Shown here in pieces: positions 14,416 through 20,921 of a stretch of 20,921 bases of DNA. Source of the stretch: HGM04593 sp045646845 (GTDB taxonomy: Bacteria; Bacteroidota; Bacteroidia; Bacteroidales; Bacteroidaceae); contig JAZRLO010000049.1 in the NCBI GenBank assembly GCA_045646845.1, positions 1 through 20,921 of the forward strand. The letters are read 5' to 3'. The translations under genes and the position numbers were made by a program. How positions within the stretch are numbered: the first letter of the stretch is position 1; each line of letters starts with the position of its first letter. Under the pieces are notes generated by a model. The model was not told the DNA's origin, made no database searches, and was given only the letters and a program-made list of their open reading frames with translations.

Positions 14416-16941
14416 ATGACGATGATATATTCGCAGAATTTTGAAACGAGGATTGAGTTCGATGCGGTGAGGCGCATGCTCAAGGAGGCATGTCTTTGCC
14501 AACTTGGTAGGGAACGTGTCGATGATATGCAGTTCCTTACTACGCATGCTGCTGTAGATACAAGGCTCAACGAAGTAGTTGAGTTTGTGCGCATAATGCA
14601 GGTGGAGGATGGCTTTCCCAGTGATTTTTATTTCGATGTGCGCGAGCCGTTGCAGCGCATACGCATCGAAGGCATGTATATGGGTGCCGAAGAACTTTTC
14701 TCCCTGCGCCGTTCGCTCGAAACAATTGGCCGCATACTCTCGTTGCTGCGCAAACAGGGCGGCGAAGGTGCCGATGTAGAGGATAACCCCCTTTATCCTT
14801 CGTTGCGTGCGATAGCCGGTGATGTTGAGGCTTTTCCTCGTATCATTCGCGACATTGATTCCATTATAGACAAGTTCGGTGCTGTCAAGGACAGTGCCTC
14901 ACCGGCACTTTCACGAATACGCAGTGAACTTTCGCGCACTTCGGGCAGTATTTCGCGTACTCTCAACAGCATATTGCGCCGTGCGCAGGCCGAAGGTCTG
15001 GTCGAGAAGGATGCTTCGCCCACTATGCGTGACGGTCGCCTGGTGATTCCTGTTGCTCCGGCACTGAAGCGTAGGATGGGAGGTATCGTACACGATGAGT
15101 CGGCAAGCGGAAAAACGGTCTTCATTGAACCGGCCGAGGTGGTGGAGGCGAACAACCGTATCCGTGAACTCGAATCCGAGGAAAAACGTGAGATAATAGC
15201 GATTCTTTCGGCTTTTTCAGCCGAACTGCGTCCGCTGGTTCCTCAGCTCCTGCAAGCATATGAATTCTTGGGTGAGATGGATTTCATACGTGCGAAAGCA
15301 GAACTTGCTGTGCATATGAATGCCATTAAGCCTGCGCTCGTTGACCGTCCTATGATGGATTGGGGCGCAGCTTACCATCCGTTGCTCGAACAGTCATTAC
15401 GCAAACACGGCCGTAAGATGTCTCCGCTTGATATAGAACTGGATGGCGAAAGGAGAATACTGCTTATTTCAGGACCGAATGCCGGCGGAAAATCGGTCTG
15501 CTTGAAAACAGCAGGCCTGTTGCAGTATATGCTCCAATGCGGAATGCTCATTCCTGTGCACGAGCGCAGTCGCGCAGGCCTTTTCAAGAGCCTTTTCATA
15601 GATATTGGAGACCAGCAGAGTATCGAAGATGACTTGAGTACCTATTCGAGCCACCTGCTCAACATGAAGCACACATTGCGCAACTGCGACAGAGAATCGC
15701 TGATTCTTATCGACGAGTTCGGCGGCGGAACCGAACCGCTTATCGGTGCTGCGATAGCCGAAGCCCTTCTTAAACGTTTCAATGAACGTGGGGCATTCGG
15801 TATAATCACTACCCACTACCAGAACCTCAAGCATTTTGCCGATGCCACCCCCGGCATTGTCAACGGAGCGATGCTTTATGACCGTGGCGAGATGCGCCCC
15901 TTGTTTCAGTTGCAGATAGGCAACCCCGGCAGTTCGTTCGCTGTGGAAATTGCACGCAAGATAGGCTTGCCCGAGGAGGTTATTGCCGATGCTTCGCAGA
16001 TAGTGGGCAGCGACTATATACAGAGCGACAAGTACCTGCAGGATATCGTGCGCGACAAACGTTATTGGGAAAGCAAACGCAAGAACGTTCACCAGAAGGA
16101 GAAAGAACTTGACGAGATGCTCGGCAAGGTACAGGAATCTACCGATGAAATCAAGAAAAGCCGCAAACAGATATTGAAGGATGCCCGCGATGAGGCTGAA
16201 CGTCTGTTGCGTGATGCCAATGCAAAGATAGAGAATACGATACGTACAATTGTGGAGGCAAAGGCCGAGAAGGAACGCACGCGTCAGGCACGTCAGGAAC
16301 TGACAGATTTCAGCAGACAGCTCGAAGAACTTGCCAAGCAGAAACAGCAGATGCAGACCGACCGTGAAATGGCGAAGATTCTTGCGCGTCAGGAACGTAA
16401 AAAGAACGGTAAAAAGGAAAAAAACGGTAATCGGCAGGGTGGTGCGAGCGAAACGGTACCCAAAGAGAACGTTCGTCCTGTTATAGAGCCGGGCATGCAT
16501 GTGCGCCTTGACGGACAGCAAGCTATAGGCGAGGTTATGGAAGTGAAGAAGAACAATGCCATAGTGCGTTTCGGAGCTATAAAGTCAACCGTTTCCATCG
16601 ACAGGCTGCAACCGTGCGAGGCTCCGAAAGAGGAGGTGCGGAAGGTCTCTTTCCTTACCAGCGAGACACAGGAACAGCTTCATCGCAAACGCCTTGAGTT
16701 TAAATCCGATATCGACATACGCGGTATGCGTGGCGAGGAGGCAGTGCAGGCCGTGAGCTATTTTATTGACGATGCTGTGGTTTGCAACGTGCATAACCTG
16801 CGCATTCTGCACGGTACCGGAAATGGTATTCTCCGCACCCTCGTGCGCCAATACCTTAGCACCCTGCCATTCGTCAAGCACTTTCACGATGAACATGTGC
16901 AGTTCGGTGGTGCCGGAATAACTGTAGTGCAGTTGGACTAA
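14416..16941 (+). CDS. mutS2: MutS2 family DNA endonuclease/ATPase
   Basis: This 841-residue MutS2 is a cytoplasmic ATPase implicated in suppressing homologous recombination or rescuing collided ribosomes in other bacteria. The N-terminal core/lever region covers about 1-330. Walker A is GPNAGGKS (353-360, K359). Walker B is LILIDEFGGGTEP (D433, E434). The His-switch region is ITTHYQNLKHFA. A long charged coiled-coil (about 520-660, Lys/Glu/Gln-rich) and an SH3-like linker near GMHVRLDGQQAIGEV follow. The C-terminal Smr nuclease domain has DIRGMR (D767) and LHGTGNG (H799). MutS2 lacks the MutS mismatch-reading domain, consistent here. The second ATG at 14422 (MIYSQNF) is an equally good start. 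No terminator is visible before the CRISPR array 95 bases downstream. Confidence 0.94.
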   Translation: MTMIYSQNFETRIEFDAVRRMLKEACLCQLGRERVDDMQFLTTHAAVDTRLNEVVEFVRIMQVEDGFPSDFYFDVREPLQRIRIEGMYMGAEELFSLRRSLETIGRILSLLRKQGGEGADVEDNPLYPSLRAIAGDVEAFPRIIRDIDSIIDKFGAVKDSASPALSRIRSELSRTSGSISRTLNSILRRAQAEGLVEKDASPTMRDGRLVIPVAPALKRRMGGIVHDESASGKTVFIEPAEVVEANNRIRELESEEKREIIAILSAFSAELRPLVPQLLQAYEFLGEMDFIRAKAELAVHMNAIKPALVDRPMMDWGAAYHPLLEQSLRKHGRKMSPLDIELDGERRILLISGPNAGGKSVCLKTAGLLQYMLQCGMLIPVHERSRAGLFKSLFIDIGDQQSIEDDLSTYSSHLLNMKHTLRNCDRESLILIDEFGGGTEPLIGAAIAEALLKRFNERGAFGIITTHYQNLKHFADATPGIVNGAMLYDRGEMRPLFQLQIGNPGSSFAVEIARKIGLPEEVIADASQIVGSDYIQSDKYLQDIVRDKRYWESKRKNVHQKEKELDEMLGKVQESTDEIKKSRKQILKDARDEAERLLRDANAKIENTIRTIVEAKAEKERTRQARQELTDFSRQLEELAKQKQQMQTDREMAKILARQERKKNGKKEKNGNRQGGASETVPKENVRPVIEPGMHVRLDGQQAIGEVMEVKKNNAIVRFGAIKSTVSIDRLQPCEAPKEEVRKVSFLTSETQEQLHRKRLEFKSDIDIRGMRGEEAVQAVSYFIDDAVVCNVHNLRILHGTGNGILRTLVRQYLSTLPFVKHFHDEHVQFGGAGITVVQLD

Positions 16942-16989
16942 TGCTAAAGGTGATAACGGAACGCCGGGTCAACATCTATATTATTGCTT

Positions 16990-17034
16990 AAAAAAAGGGT
17001 GACATAAGAACAAAAGCACAAAAGAGATATCACC
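16990..17034 (-). terminator. Rho-independent terminator of the candidate tracrRNA
   Basis: The stem is formed by plus-strand 17027-17034 (ATATCACC) and 16998-17005 (GGTGACAT), followed on the minus strand by C and seven T (16990-16996). The loop (17006-17026) is U-rich. There is no U-run on the plus-strand exit, so it should not stop mutS2 transcripts. Confidence 0.7.
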
Positions 17035-17082
17035 GTTGTTGATTTGCTTTCATTTTAGTATCTTTGACATATCAAATACACC
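16990..17082 (-). ncRNA. Candidate tracrRNA of the type II-C system
   Basis: The minus strand reads as an anti-repeat (17082 to 17035). It pairs with the first 15 bases of the CRISPR repeat except for one bulged A, has a central internal loop opposite repeat positions 16-22, and pairs again with the 3' half with three mismatches. Immediately after comes a hairpin GGTGATAT/ATGTCACC (one G-U pair) with a 21-base loop, then seven U. Anti-repeat, hairpin and poly-U is the expected tracrRNA layout. The clustering of mismatches in one internal loop argues against random repeat decay. The 5' end is uncertain. A weak promoter (CTTG, 18 bases, TGTATTTG) reading from spacer 1 would start it near 17065. 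Confidence 0.72.
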
Positions 17083-17693
17083 TGCACTTGAGCCGTGTCA
17101 AGTACACATATAGTTGTGATTTGCTTTTGAATTTGTATCTTTGAAATATTAAATACACCGAAAACTCGAGGGTGTCAAATACACATACTGTTGTGATTTG
17201 CTTTTGAATTTGTAACTTTGAAATATTAAATACACCATAGCCTTGGTGATTATGTGCCTGCCCCTGTTGTGATTTGCTTTTGAATTTGTAACTTTGAAAT
17301 ATTAAATACACCCATCTTCACCAGGTTAATAGCCGTTGTACGTTGTGATTTGCTTTTGAATTTGTAAGTTTGAAATATTAAATACACCTCCGCCATCTTA
17401 CGGGCAACCTTCTGTTTGTTGTGATTTGCTTTTGAATTTGTAACTTTGAAATATTAAATACACCTTACTGCATCATCTGGGATATCCGTGAAGCGTTGTG
17501 ATTTGCTTTTGAATTTGTAACTTTGAAATATTAAATACACCCGCTACCTTCTTGCGCATAAGGAGGAAGTGTTGTGATTTGCTTTTGAATTTGTAACTTT
17601 GAAATATTAAATACACCATAACCGTATATTTAACTACATGTCAGATGTTGTGATTTGCTTTTGAATTTGTAACTTTGAAATATTAAATACACC
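17036..17693 (+). CRISPR. Type II-C CRISPR array, nine 47-base repeats and eight 29-30-base spacers
   Basis: The repeat begins GTTGTGATTTGCTTTTGAAT and ends GAAATATTAAATACACC. Repeats start at 17036 (degenerate), 17113, 17190, 17266, 17342, 17418, 17495, 17571 and 17647. The spacers between them are 30, 30, 29, 29, 29, 30, 29 and 29 bases. Repeat 2 (A to T) and repeat 5 (C to G) each carry one change; the others are identical. The length and the GTTGTGATTTGC start match Bacteroidetes type II-C repeats and set the plus-strand orientation. The first repeat doubles as the anti-repeat of the tracrRNA. Uniform repeats toward cas2 and the divergent one far from it suggest new spacers enter at the cas2 side. 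Confidence 0.98.
17113..17143 (+). promoter_or_regulatory. Promoter inside the CRISPR repeat (repeated in every unit)
   Basis: In this repeat GTTG (17113-17116), 19 bases and TATCTTTG (17136-17143) match the Bacteroidetes -33/-7 promoter. The same arrangement occurs in all units; the -7 boxes lie at 17059, 17136, 17213, 17289, 17365, 17441, 17518, 17594 and 17670 (eight bases each). Their sequences are TATCTTTG (repeats 1 and 2), TAAGTTTG (repeat 5) and TAACTTTG (the rest), so all -7 changes fall in the two free positions of TAnnTTTG. Initiation would fall in the last 8-12 bases of each repeat and read into the following spacer. Confidence 0.6.
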
Positions 17694-17764
17694 ACAATGT
17701 TTGCAAGTTGTTGTGTAATAAGTATTTATAAAGATTTTTAGAAAAGAAAAAATAAGGTGTATTT
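17694..17764. other. Putative CRISPR leader (cas2-proximal)
   Basis: This is AT-rich, gene-free DNA between the last perfect repeat and the terminator. It starts ACAATGTTTGCAAG. At 17756-17766 it contains GGTGTATTTAA, the exact reverse complement of the last 11 bases of the repeat. Its position beside identical repeats and next to cas2 suits the integration side for Cas1-Cas2. Leader function is inferred from polarity only. Confidence 0.55.
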
Positions 17765-17800
17765 AAAAAGGATTTGCATTGTTTTGTGCAAATCCTTTTT
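17765..17800. terminator. Bidirectional terminator between array and cas2
   Basis: The perfect 14-bp stem AAAAAGGATTTGCA/TGCAAATCCTTTTT (17765-17778 and 17787-17800) has an eight-base loop and T-runs on both exits. It ends cas9-cas1-cas2 on the minus strand, nine bases after the cas2 stop, and plus-strand transcripts leaving the array. Such a convergent layout agrees with plus-strand transcription of the array. Confidence 0.88.
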
Positions 17801-17808
17801 TCTGTTTT

Positions 17809-18144
17809 TCAGAACAGTTCTAATTGTTGAGGCTCTAACTCTTTTTTAATATGTTGGCATCCACGGAACAGTTCCATTTGGCTGAACTGTTTATCTGTTA
17901 CTGTCAATATGCCGACATACCCCTCTTTGGGTAACCATTTCTTTACTCGTTTTATGTGGACATCGGCATTTTCTCTGCTTGGGCAATGACGCAAGTAGAT
18001 AGAGAATTGGAACATCGTGAATCCGTCACGCAAAAGCTGCTTTCTGAAATCGGCATATATTTTGCGTTCACGTTTTGTCTCGGTGGGCAAATCGAAAAAA
18101 ACGAAAATCCACATTATCTGATATTCGCTAAACCGTTCAATCAT
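17809..18144 (-). CDS. cas2: CRISPR adaptation protein Cas2
   Basis: This is a 111-residue Cas2, the small ferredoxin-like partner that bridges two Cas1 dimers in spacer integration. The first beta strand MWIFVFFDLPTET holds the conserved Asp, followed by RKIYADFRKQLLRDGF and the second strand FSIYLRHCPS. The start at 18144 (MIERFSEY) is chosen because its ATG overlaps the cas1 stop as ATGA, mirroring the cas9-cas1 junction. The upstream in-frame ATG at 18189 would lie well inside cas1. It is the last gene of the operon, ending just before the terminator. Confidence 0.95.
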   Translation of the reverse strand: MIERFSEYQIMWIFVFFDLPTETKRERKIYADFRKQLLRDGFTMFQFSIYLRHCPSRENADVHIKRVKKWLPKEGYVGILTVTDKQFSQMELFRGCQHIKKELEPQQLELF

Positions 18145-19076
18145 TCCATTGTAGGGTATGCTATTTTGCGTATCTCTCCACTGTAACATTTGTAGAGTGA
18201 GGCAGTGGTTGTTGCAACTGCTATCATCAATGGGCTGCGTCGTCCGTTTATTACAACATCCAAAACCGGAATTGACAGCAATTTGCTTTTTATTTCAGTT
18301 GTCAGTTTGGAGATATCAATGCCGCTATCTACAATTTCTGCAACCAATTTGTCTACAAATGGGCGGTATGGTTCCATTATGTCATCGGCAAGGCAATAGG
18401 CATTGTAGCGGTTATGGTGGTGAATACCTAATGTTGGCAACATACCACTTCCTACTAATGAACGTGCTACCACTGCACGCAGAATGGCATATCCATAGTT
18501 AAGCAAGTTGTTTGGTGCAATCCCTTCCCTGTCCCGGTGAAAACCCTCGATGTCTCCAAAAAGATTCTGCCAATAGAATGCAGCAGCACGTCCTTCAAGG
18601 TTGTCACTATCACCACTCTTTACCTGTTTGGCCCATGCTTCCATATTTCCACACTCAAGGCCGCGTTGTTGTCGCAGTACAGCCGATTGGTTTGTAATCT
18701 TTGCCTGTATGGTCTGTTGCCACAGTTGCTTTTTTAACGGCAGTGATGCCTCTATTTGATGACGAAAGCGTTCGCTTTGCGTTGTGTTGCCGGCAAGTGG
18801 CAACATCAGTCCTATGGGCATGCGGTGTTCGTCGCAGGAAATGAGAGCTACATTATTATCCAACAATTCGCTTAATGCTCCTTGAGTTATGGTTATCTGT
18901 TTGTTGTCAAGAACCACAACACCGATGTCTTCAATTGGAATTTGCTTTAATGCTGAGGCTTTGAAACTCTCGGGAAGAGTGCTGTTCTTTTCCACCTCGG
19001 GCAAACGGATTTCCAATTGTGCATACTTTGTGCTCAAGTAAGCGGGATTGCCGAAATATAATGTGCGCTTTATCAT
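18141..19076 (-). CDS. cas1: CRISPR integrase Cas1 (type II)
   Basis: At 311 residues this is a normal type II Cas1. The N-terminal beta domain runs from KRTLYFGNPAYLS to about residue 95, including the DEHRMPIGLM segment. The C-terminal helical domain holds the metal ligands: Glu in DNLEGRAAAFYW (E161), His in LGIHHHNRYN (H219-H221 cluster) and Asp in LADDIMEPYRP (D231/D232). It cuts and joins prespacers into the leader-side repeat with Cas2. The start overlaps the cas9 stop (ATGA) and the end overlaps cas2 (ATGA), so the three are translationally coupled. No csn2 or cas4 is visible, which places the system in subtype II-C. Confidence 0.97.
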   Translation of the reverse strand: MIKRTLYFGNPAYLSTKYAQLEIRLPEVEKNSTLPESFKASALKQIPIEDIGVVVLDNKQITITQGALSELLDNNVALISCDEHRMPIGLMLPLAGNTTQSERFRHQIEASLPLKKQLWQQTIQAKITNQSAVLRQQRGLECGNMEAWAKQVKSGDSDNLEGRAAAFYWQNLFGDIEGFHRDREGIAPNNLLNYGYAILRAVVARSLVGSGMLPTLGIHHHNRYNAYCLADDIMEPYRPFVDKLVAEIVDSGIDISKLTTEIKSKLLSIPVLDVVINGRRSPLMIAVATTTASLYKCYSGEIRKIAYPTME

Positions 19077-20921
19077 ATCTCCGTTATTTTGCCTGTTATA
19101 CTAATATGGACTTTGTGAGGATTGTTCTCAATTAGTAATTTTGGACTCAAGCGTTTCATTTTGCCCATCTCTTTGGCAACGCTAGACTTATCATTTGTTG
19201 TTTCTAAATGGTGTCTGAAAAAATAATCTCCTTCTGAAATACTTTGAACTCTATACAGATATTTACTCAATGTTGCATAATCCTCCTTTTGTGTTGCATC
19301 GTTGTAGAGTTCTTCTTCCATCCCAAGAATGAACATCTCGTTCTGCTGCATTGAGAACTTGAACTCCCAGTTTGCCGATGGTGGTAATTGATTCAGGAAT
19401 GATTCTGGCATATTGTCTGTTACTTTATCCCAAGCATCTGCTGGGGCGGTAATGATGGTTGGAATGCCGTATTTCTTGCGTTCTACTGCATGCCAGAATG
19501 TGACTATGTGCTCCTGTAATTTGCCTTTTTCATCTACATATATTGCAACGTGGTGGTTGTTGCCGGGTTTTACAAATGCAATGGGCTCGCCTTGTTCGTT
19601 ATATCGCACCGGTACGGTTGCATTCAAACCGGTTCGGCATCTCACGCTACGTATTGCGTGACGCTGGTGGTCGAGTACGGGTTCTGCAAATGCCTTCTCG
19701 GGCTTGCCACCGAACTGTTCCAACCTTGTGCGTAATATCTCTCGGATGCGCTTGTCAATTACATCTTCAATATTTTTTAAGGTAATGGTACCGATGTCAT
19801 ATTTCTTTACATACTCTTGTTTGCCGGTCTTGAAGTCCTGTATGCGGCCATATACGCTCTCCTCGCTCAAGGCGCCTCGTGGAATGATGATTCCTTGCTG
19901 AACGCAAATACGTTTGCCACCTTTGTGTATGTATCGCTTTCCCATGCTTGCGGCACGTTTTCCGCTTTTGAACGATACGGCAATACCTTCAACAGCCTGT
20001 TGCACTTCGGCTGTTGTAAAGTGTGGTTGCATCTTTATGTAGCGTTCAAGGCGTGTCAGGCGTTGGCGAGTCTCTGAGTGTTGTTTTTCGTCGTAGAAAG
20101 AACTGAATGAAACATCTTTCAAAGAACTCAAATTATTGATACGTTGTATGTATCCTTGTTTTGTGCAGGCGATTGTTAACGCATCAATTGCGTGGTGGCG
20201 GTGGTCCATACGTTTGGACCATCCGGCAATTCTCTCAACTTCAACCTTCTTGCCGTCTATTTCACGTTCAACCATTTCGGTAAGTCCTGCGGCCTGGTAT
20301 CGGCTGAAATTGAGTGTGTGCAAGACTTCATCCCATCCCCATAGGTGTCGCAGGAAATCGGTTATACTGCCACTTGTTGAATACACATTGGGGCAGATAG
20401 TTTGCAGAATTTCTTTTGCTTTCTTGGCAATATATTGGCTTTCGCGCAATTGGCGCTCGATGAAGTCGGTAGGTAGTTCACTTGCCGGCATAAGCAGCTT
20501 TTTGCGCTTGGTGTTTGATATCTTTCCGCGTTCGGTCAAATCATTTATGCGCTCAATATATGCAGTGAAGTCACCCTCGCTCTTAGTCTTCATATAATCA
20601 AACGCAGTACGGTTGTTTTTTTCCTTGTTGCATTCGCTGCAAGAGCAAACCTTGTTGGCAAAACTGTCGTCAAAGATAACTGAACGTGGAATAATGTGTT
20701 CAACTTCCACACCGAATCCCAGTAGAAATTCTTTTGCACTTACTGTTTTTCCACAATATATACAGATGTGCTCACTCTCCTCCCACATCTTGTATTTTTG
20801 TATGCGTGAGCGAGTGGGTGTCAATCCATATTCTTTTTGTATGCGTTCAGCAATCTCTTCATTCTGCTTTTGATTTCTTGCCATTGCTTTGGTGGCCGAT
20901 TCACGTTCTTCCCTGTTCTGC
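19073..20921 (-). CDS. cas9: Cas9 effector nuclease, C-terminal ~615 residues (5' end outside window)
   Basis: The frame stays open to the window edge; the ATG at 20884 is internal. The window starts just after the RuvC-II motif (QNREERE). Numbering from that ATG, the HNH domain has EVEHIIPRS (E62, H63) and DDSFANK (N77), with two CxxC pairs (C41/C44 and C82/C85) that probably bind zinc. The first HNH residue is Glu rather than Asp. RuvC-III is MDHRHHAIDAL (H231, D234). The remaining ~370 residues are the wedge/PAM-interacting part. Bacteroidetes II-C Cas9 proteins are about 1400 aa, so over half is missing, including RuvC-I, the arginine bridge and the recognition lobe. Nuclease residues in the visible part appear intact. 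Confidence 0.96.
   Translation of the reverse strand, partial: QNREERESATKAMARNQKQNEEIAERIQKEYGLTPTRSRIQKYKMWEESEHICIYCGKTVSAKEFLLGFGVEVEHIIPRSVIFDDSFANKVCSCSECNKEKNNRTAFDYMKTKSEGDFTAYIERINDLTERGKISNTKRKKLLMPASELPTDFIERQLRESQYIAKKAKEILQTICPNVYSTSGSITDFLRHLWGWDEVLHTLNFSRYQAAGLTEMVEREIDGKKVEVERIAGWSKRMDHRHHAIDALTIACTKQGYIQRINNLSSLKDVSFSSFYDEKQHSETRQRLTRLERYIKMQPHFTTAEVQQAVEGIAVSFKSGKRAASMGKRYIHKGGKRICVQQGIIIPRGALSEESVYGRIQDFKTGKQEYVKKYDIGTITLKNIEDVIDKRIREILRTRLEQFGGKPEKAFAEPVLDHQRHAIRSVRCRTGLNATVPVRYNEQGEPIAFVKPGNNHHVAIYVDEKGKLQEHIVTFWHAVERKKYGIPTIITAPADAWDKVTDNMPESFLNQLPPSANWEFKFSMQQNEMFILGMEEELYNDATQKEDYATLSKYLYRVQSISEGDYFFRHHLETTNDKSSVAKEMGKMKRLSPKLLIENNPHKVHISITGKITEI

Noticed and set aside
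15469..16521. 350-residue open frame antisense to mutS2
   Set aside because: It is a shadow of the mutS2 coding strand. It has no recognisable motif and lies wholly within a gene with complete family signatures.
17036..17082. Repeat 1 as a simply decayed terminal repeat
   Set aside because: Its changes cluster in one internal loop, and a hairpin plus seven U follows directly on the minus strand. The tracrRNA reading explains more, though both can be true.
17072..17311. 79-residue minus-strand open frame
   Set aside because: It is made of three CRISPR repeats and spacers, and its apparent internal repeats are the array itself.
18142..18189. Longer cas2 start at 18189
   Set aside because: It would overlap cas1 by 49 bases and add residues unlike Cas2. 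The ATGA overlap start at 18144 matches the cas9-cas1 junction.

Overview
This window most likely comes from a Bacteroidales bacterium (Bacteroides/Prevotella-like). The protein families and gene order fit, Shine-Dalgarno sites are absent, and promoters follow the Bacteroidetes pattern: a -7 box TAnnTTTG about 19 bases downstream of a TTTG-like -33 box. No IS element or integrase was seen, so most of the window reads as ordinary chromosome carrying accessory modules.

Layout, left to right. A minus-strand tRNA operon (Gly, Gly, Leu-CAG, partial Leu) lies at 1-518. It is followed by guaD (guanine deaminase), an HD-type (p)ppGpp-hydrolase-like protein with a C-terminal helix-turn-helix-like segment, and a very large secreted GH2 beta-galactosidase. 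Next come a phage-type GH108 lysozyme and the error-prone polymerase pair umuD-umuC, which is split by a 160-base repeat-bearing insert, and then a secreted alpha/beta hydrolase. A four-gene cell-envelope operon spans 14182-9931 on the minus strand: a secreted protein with a T9SS-like tail, an alpha/beta hydrolase, a membrane-anchored MurF-like ligase and a D-Ala-D-Ala ligase paralogue. mutS2 is the only large plus-strand gene.

The right end is a type II-C CRISPR-Cas locus. cas9 (5' part outside the window), cas1 and cas2 run on the minus strand with ATGA start/stop overlaps. A strong bidirectional terminator separates them from an array of 47-base repeats and 29-30-base spacers. Three features of the array stand out. 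(1) Every repeat, including the variants, contains an intact TAnnTTTG box with a GTTG 19 bases upstream, so each repeat looks like a Bacteroidetes promoter firing into the next spacer on the plus strand. (2) The 'degenerate' repeat farthest from cas2 reads on the minus strand as a tracrRNA anti-repeat and is followed directly by a hairpin and seven U. (3) The two spacers beside it are related to each other and may hold the tracrRNA promoter. Together these suggest a compact locus in which crRNAs and tracrRNA are made convergently from repeat-derived promoters, analogous to the processing-independent II-C system of Neisseria but built from Bacteroidetes promoter elements.
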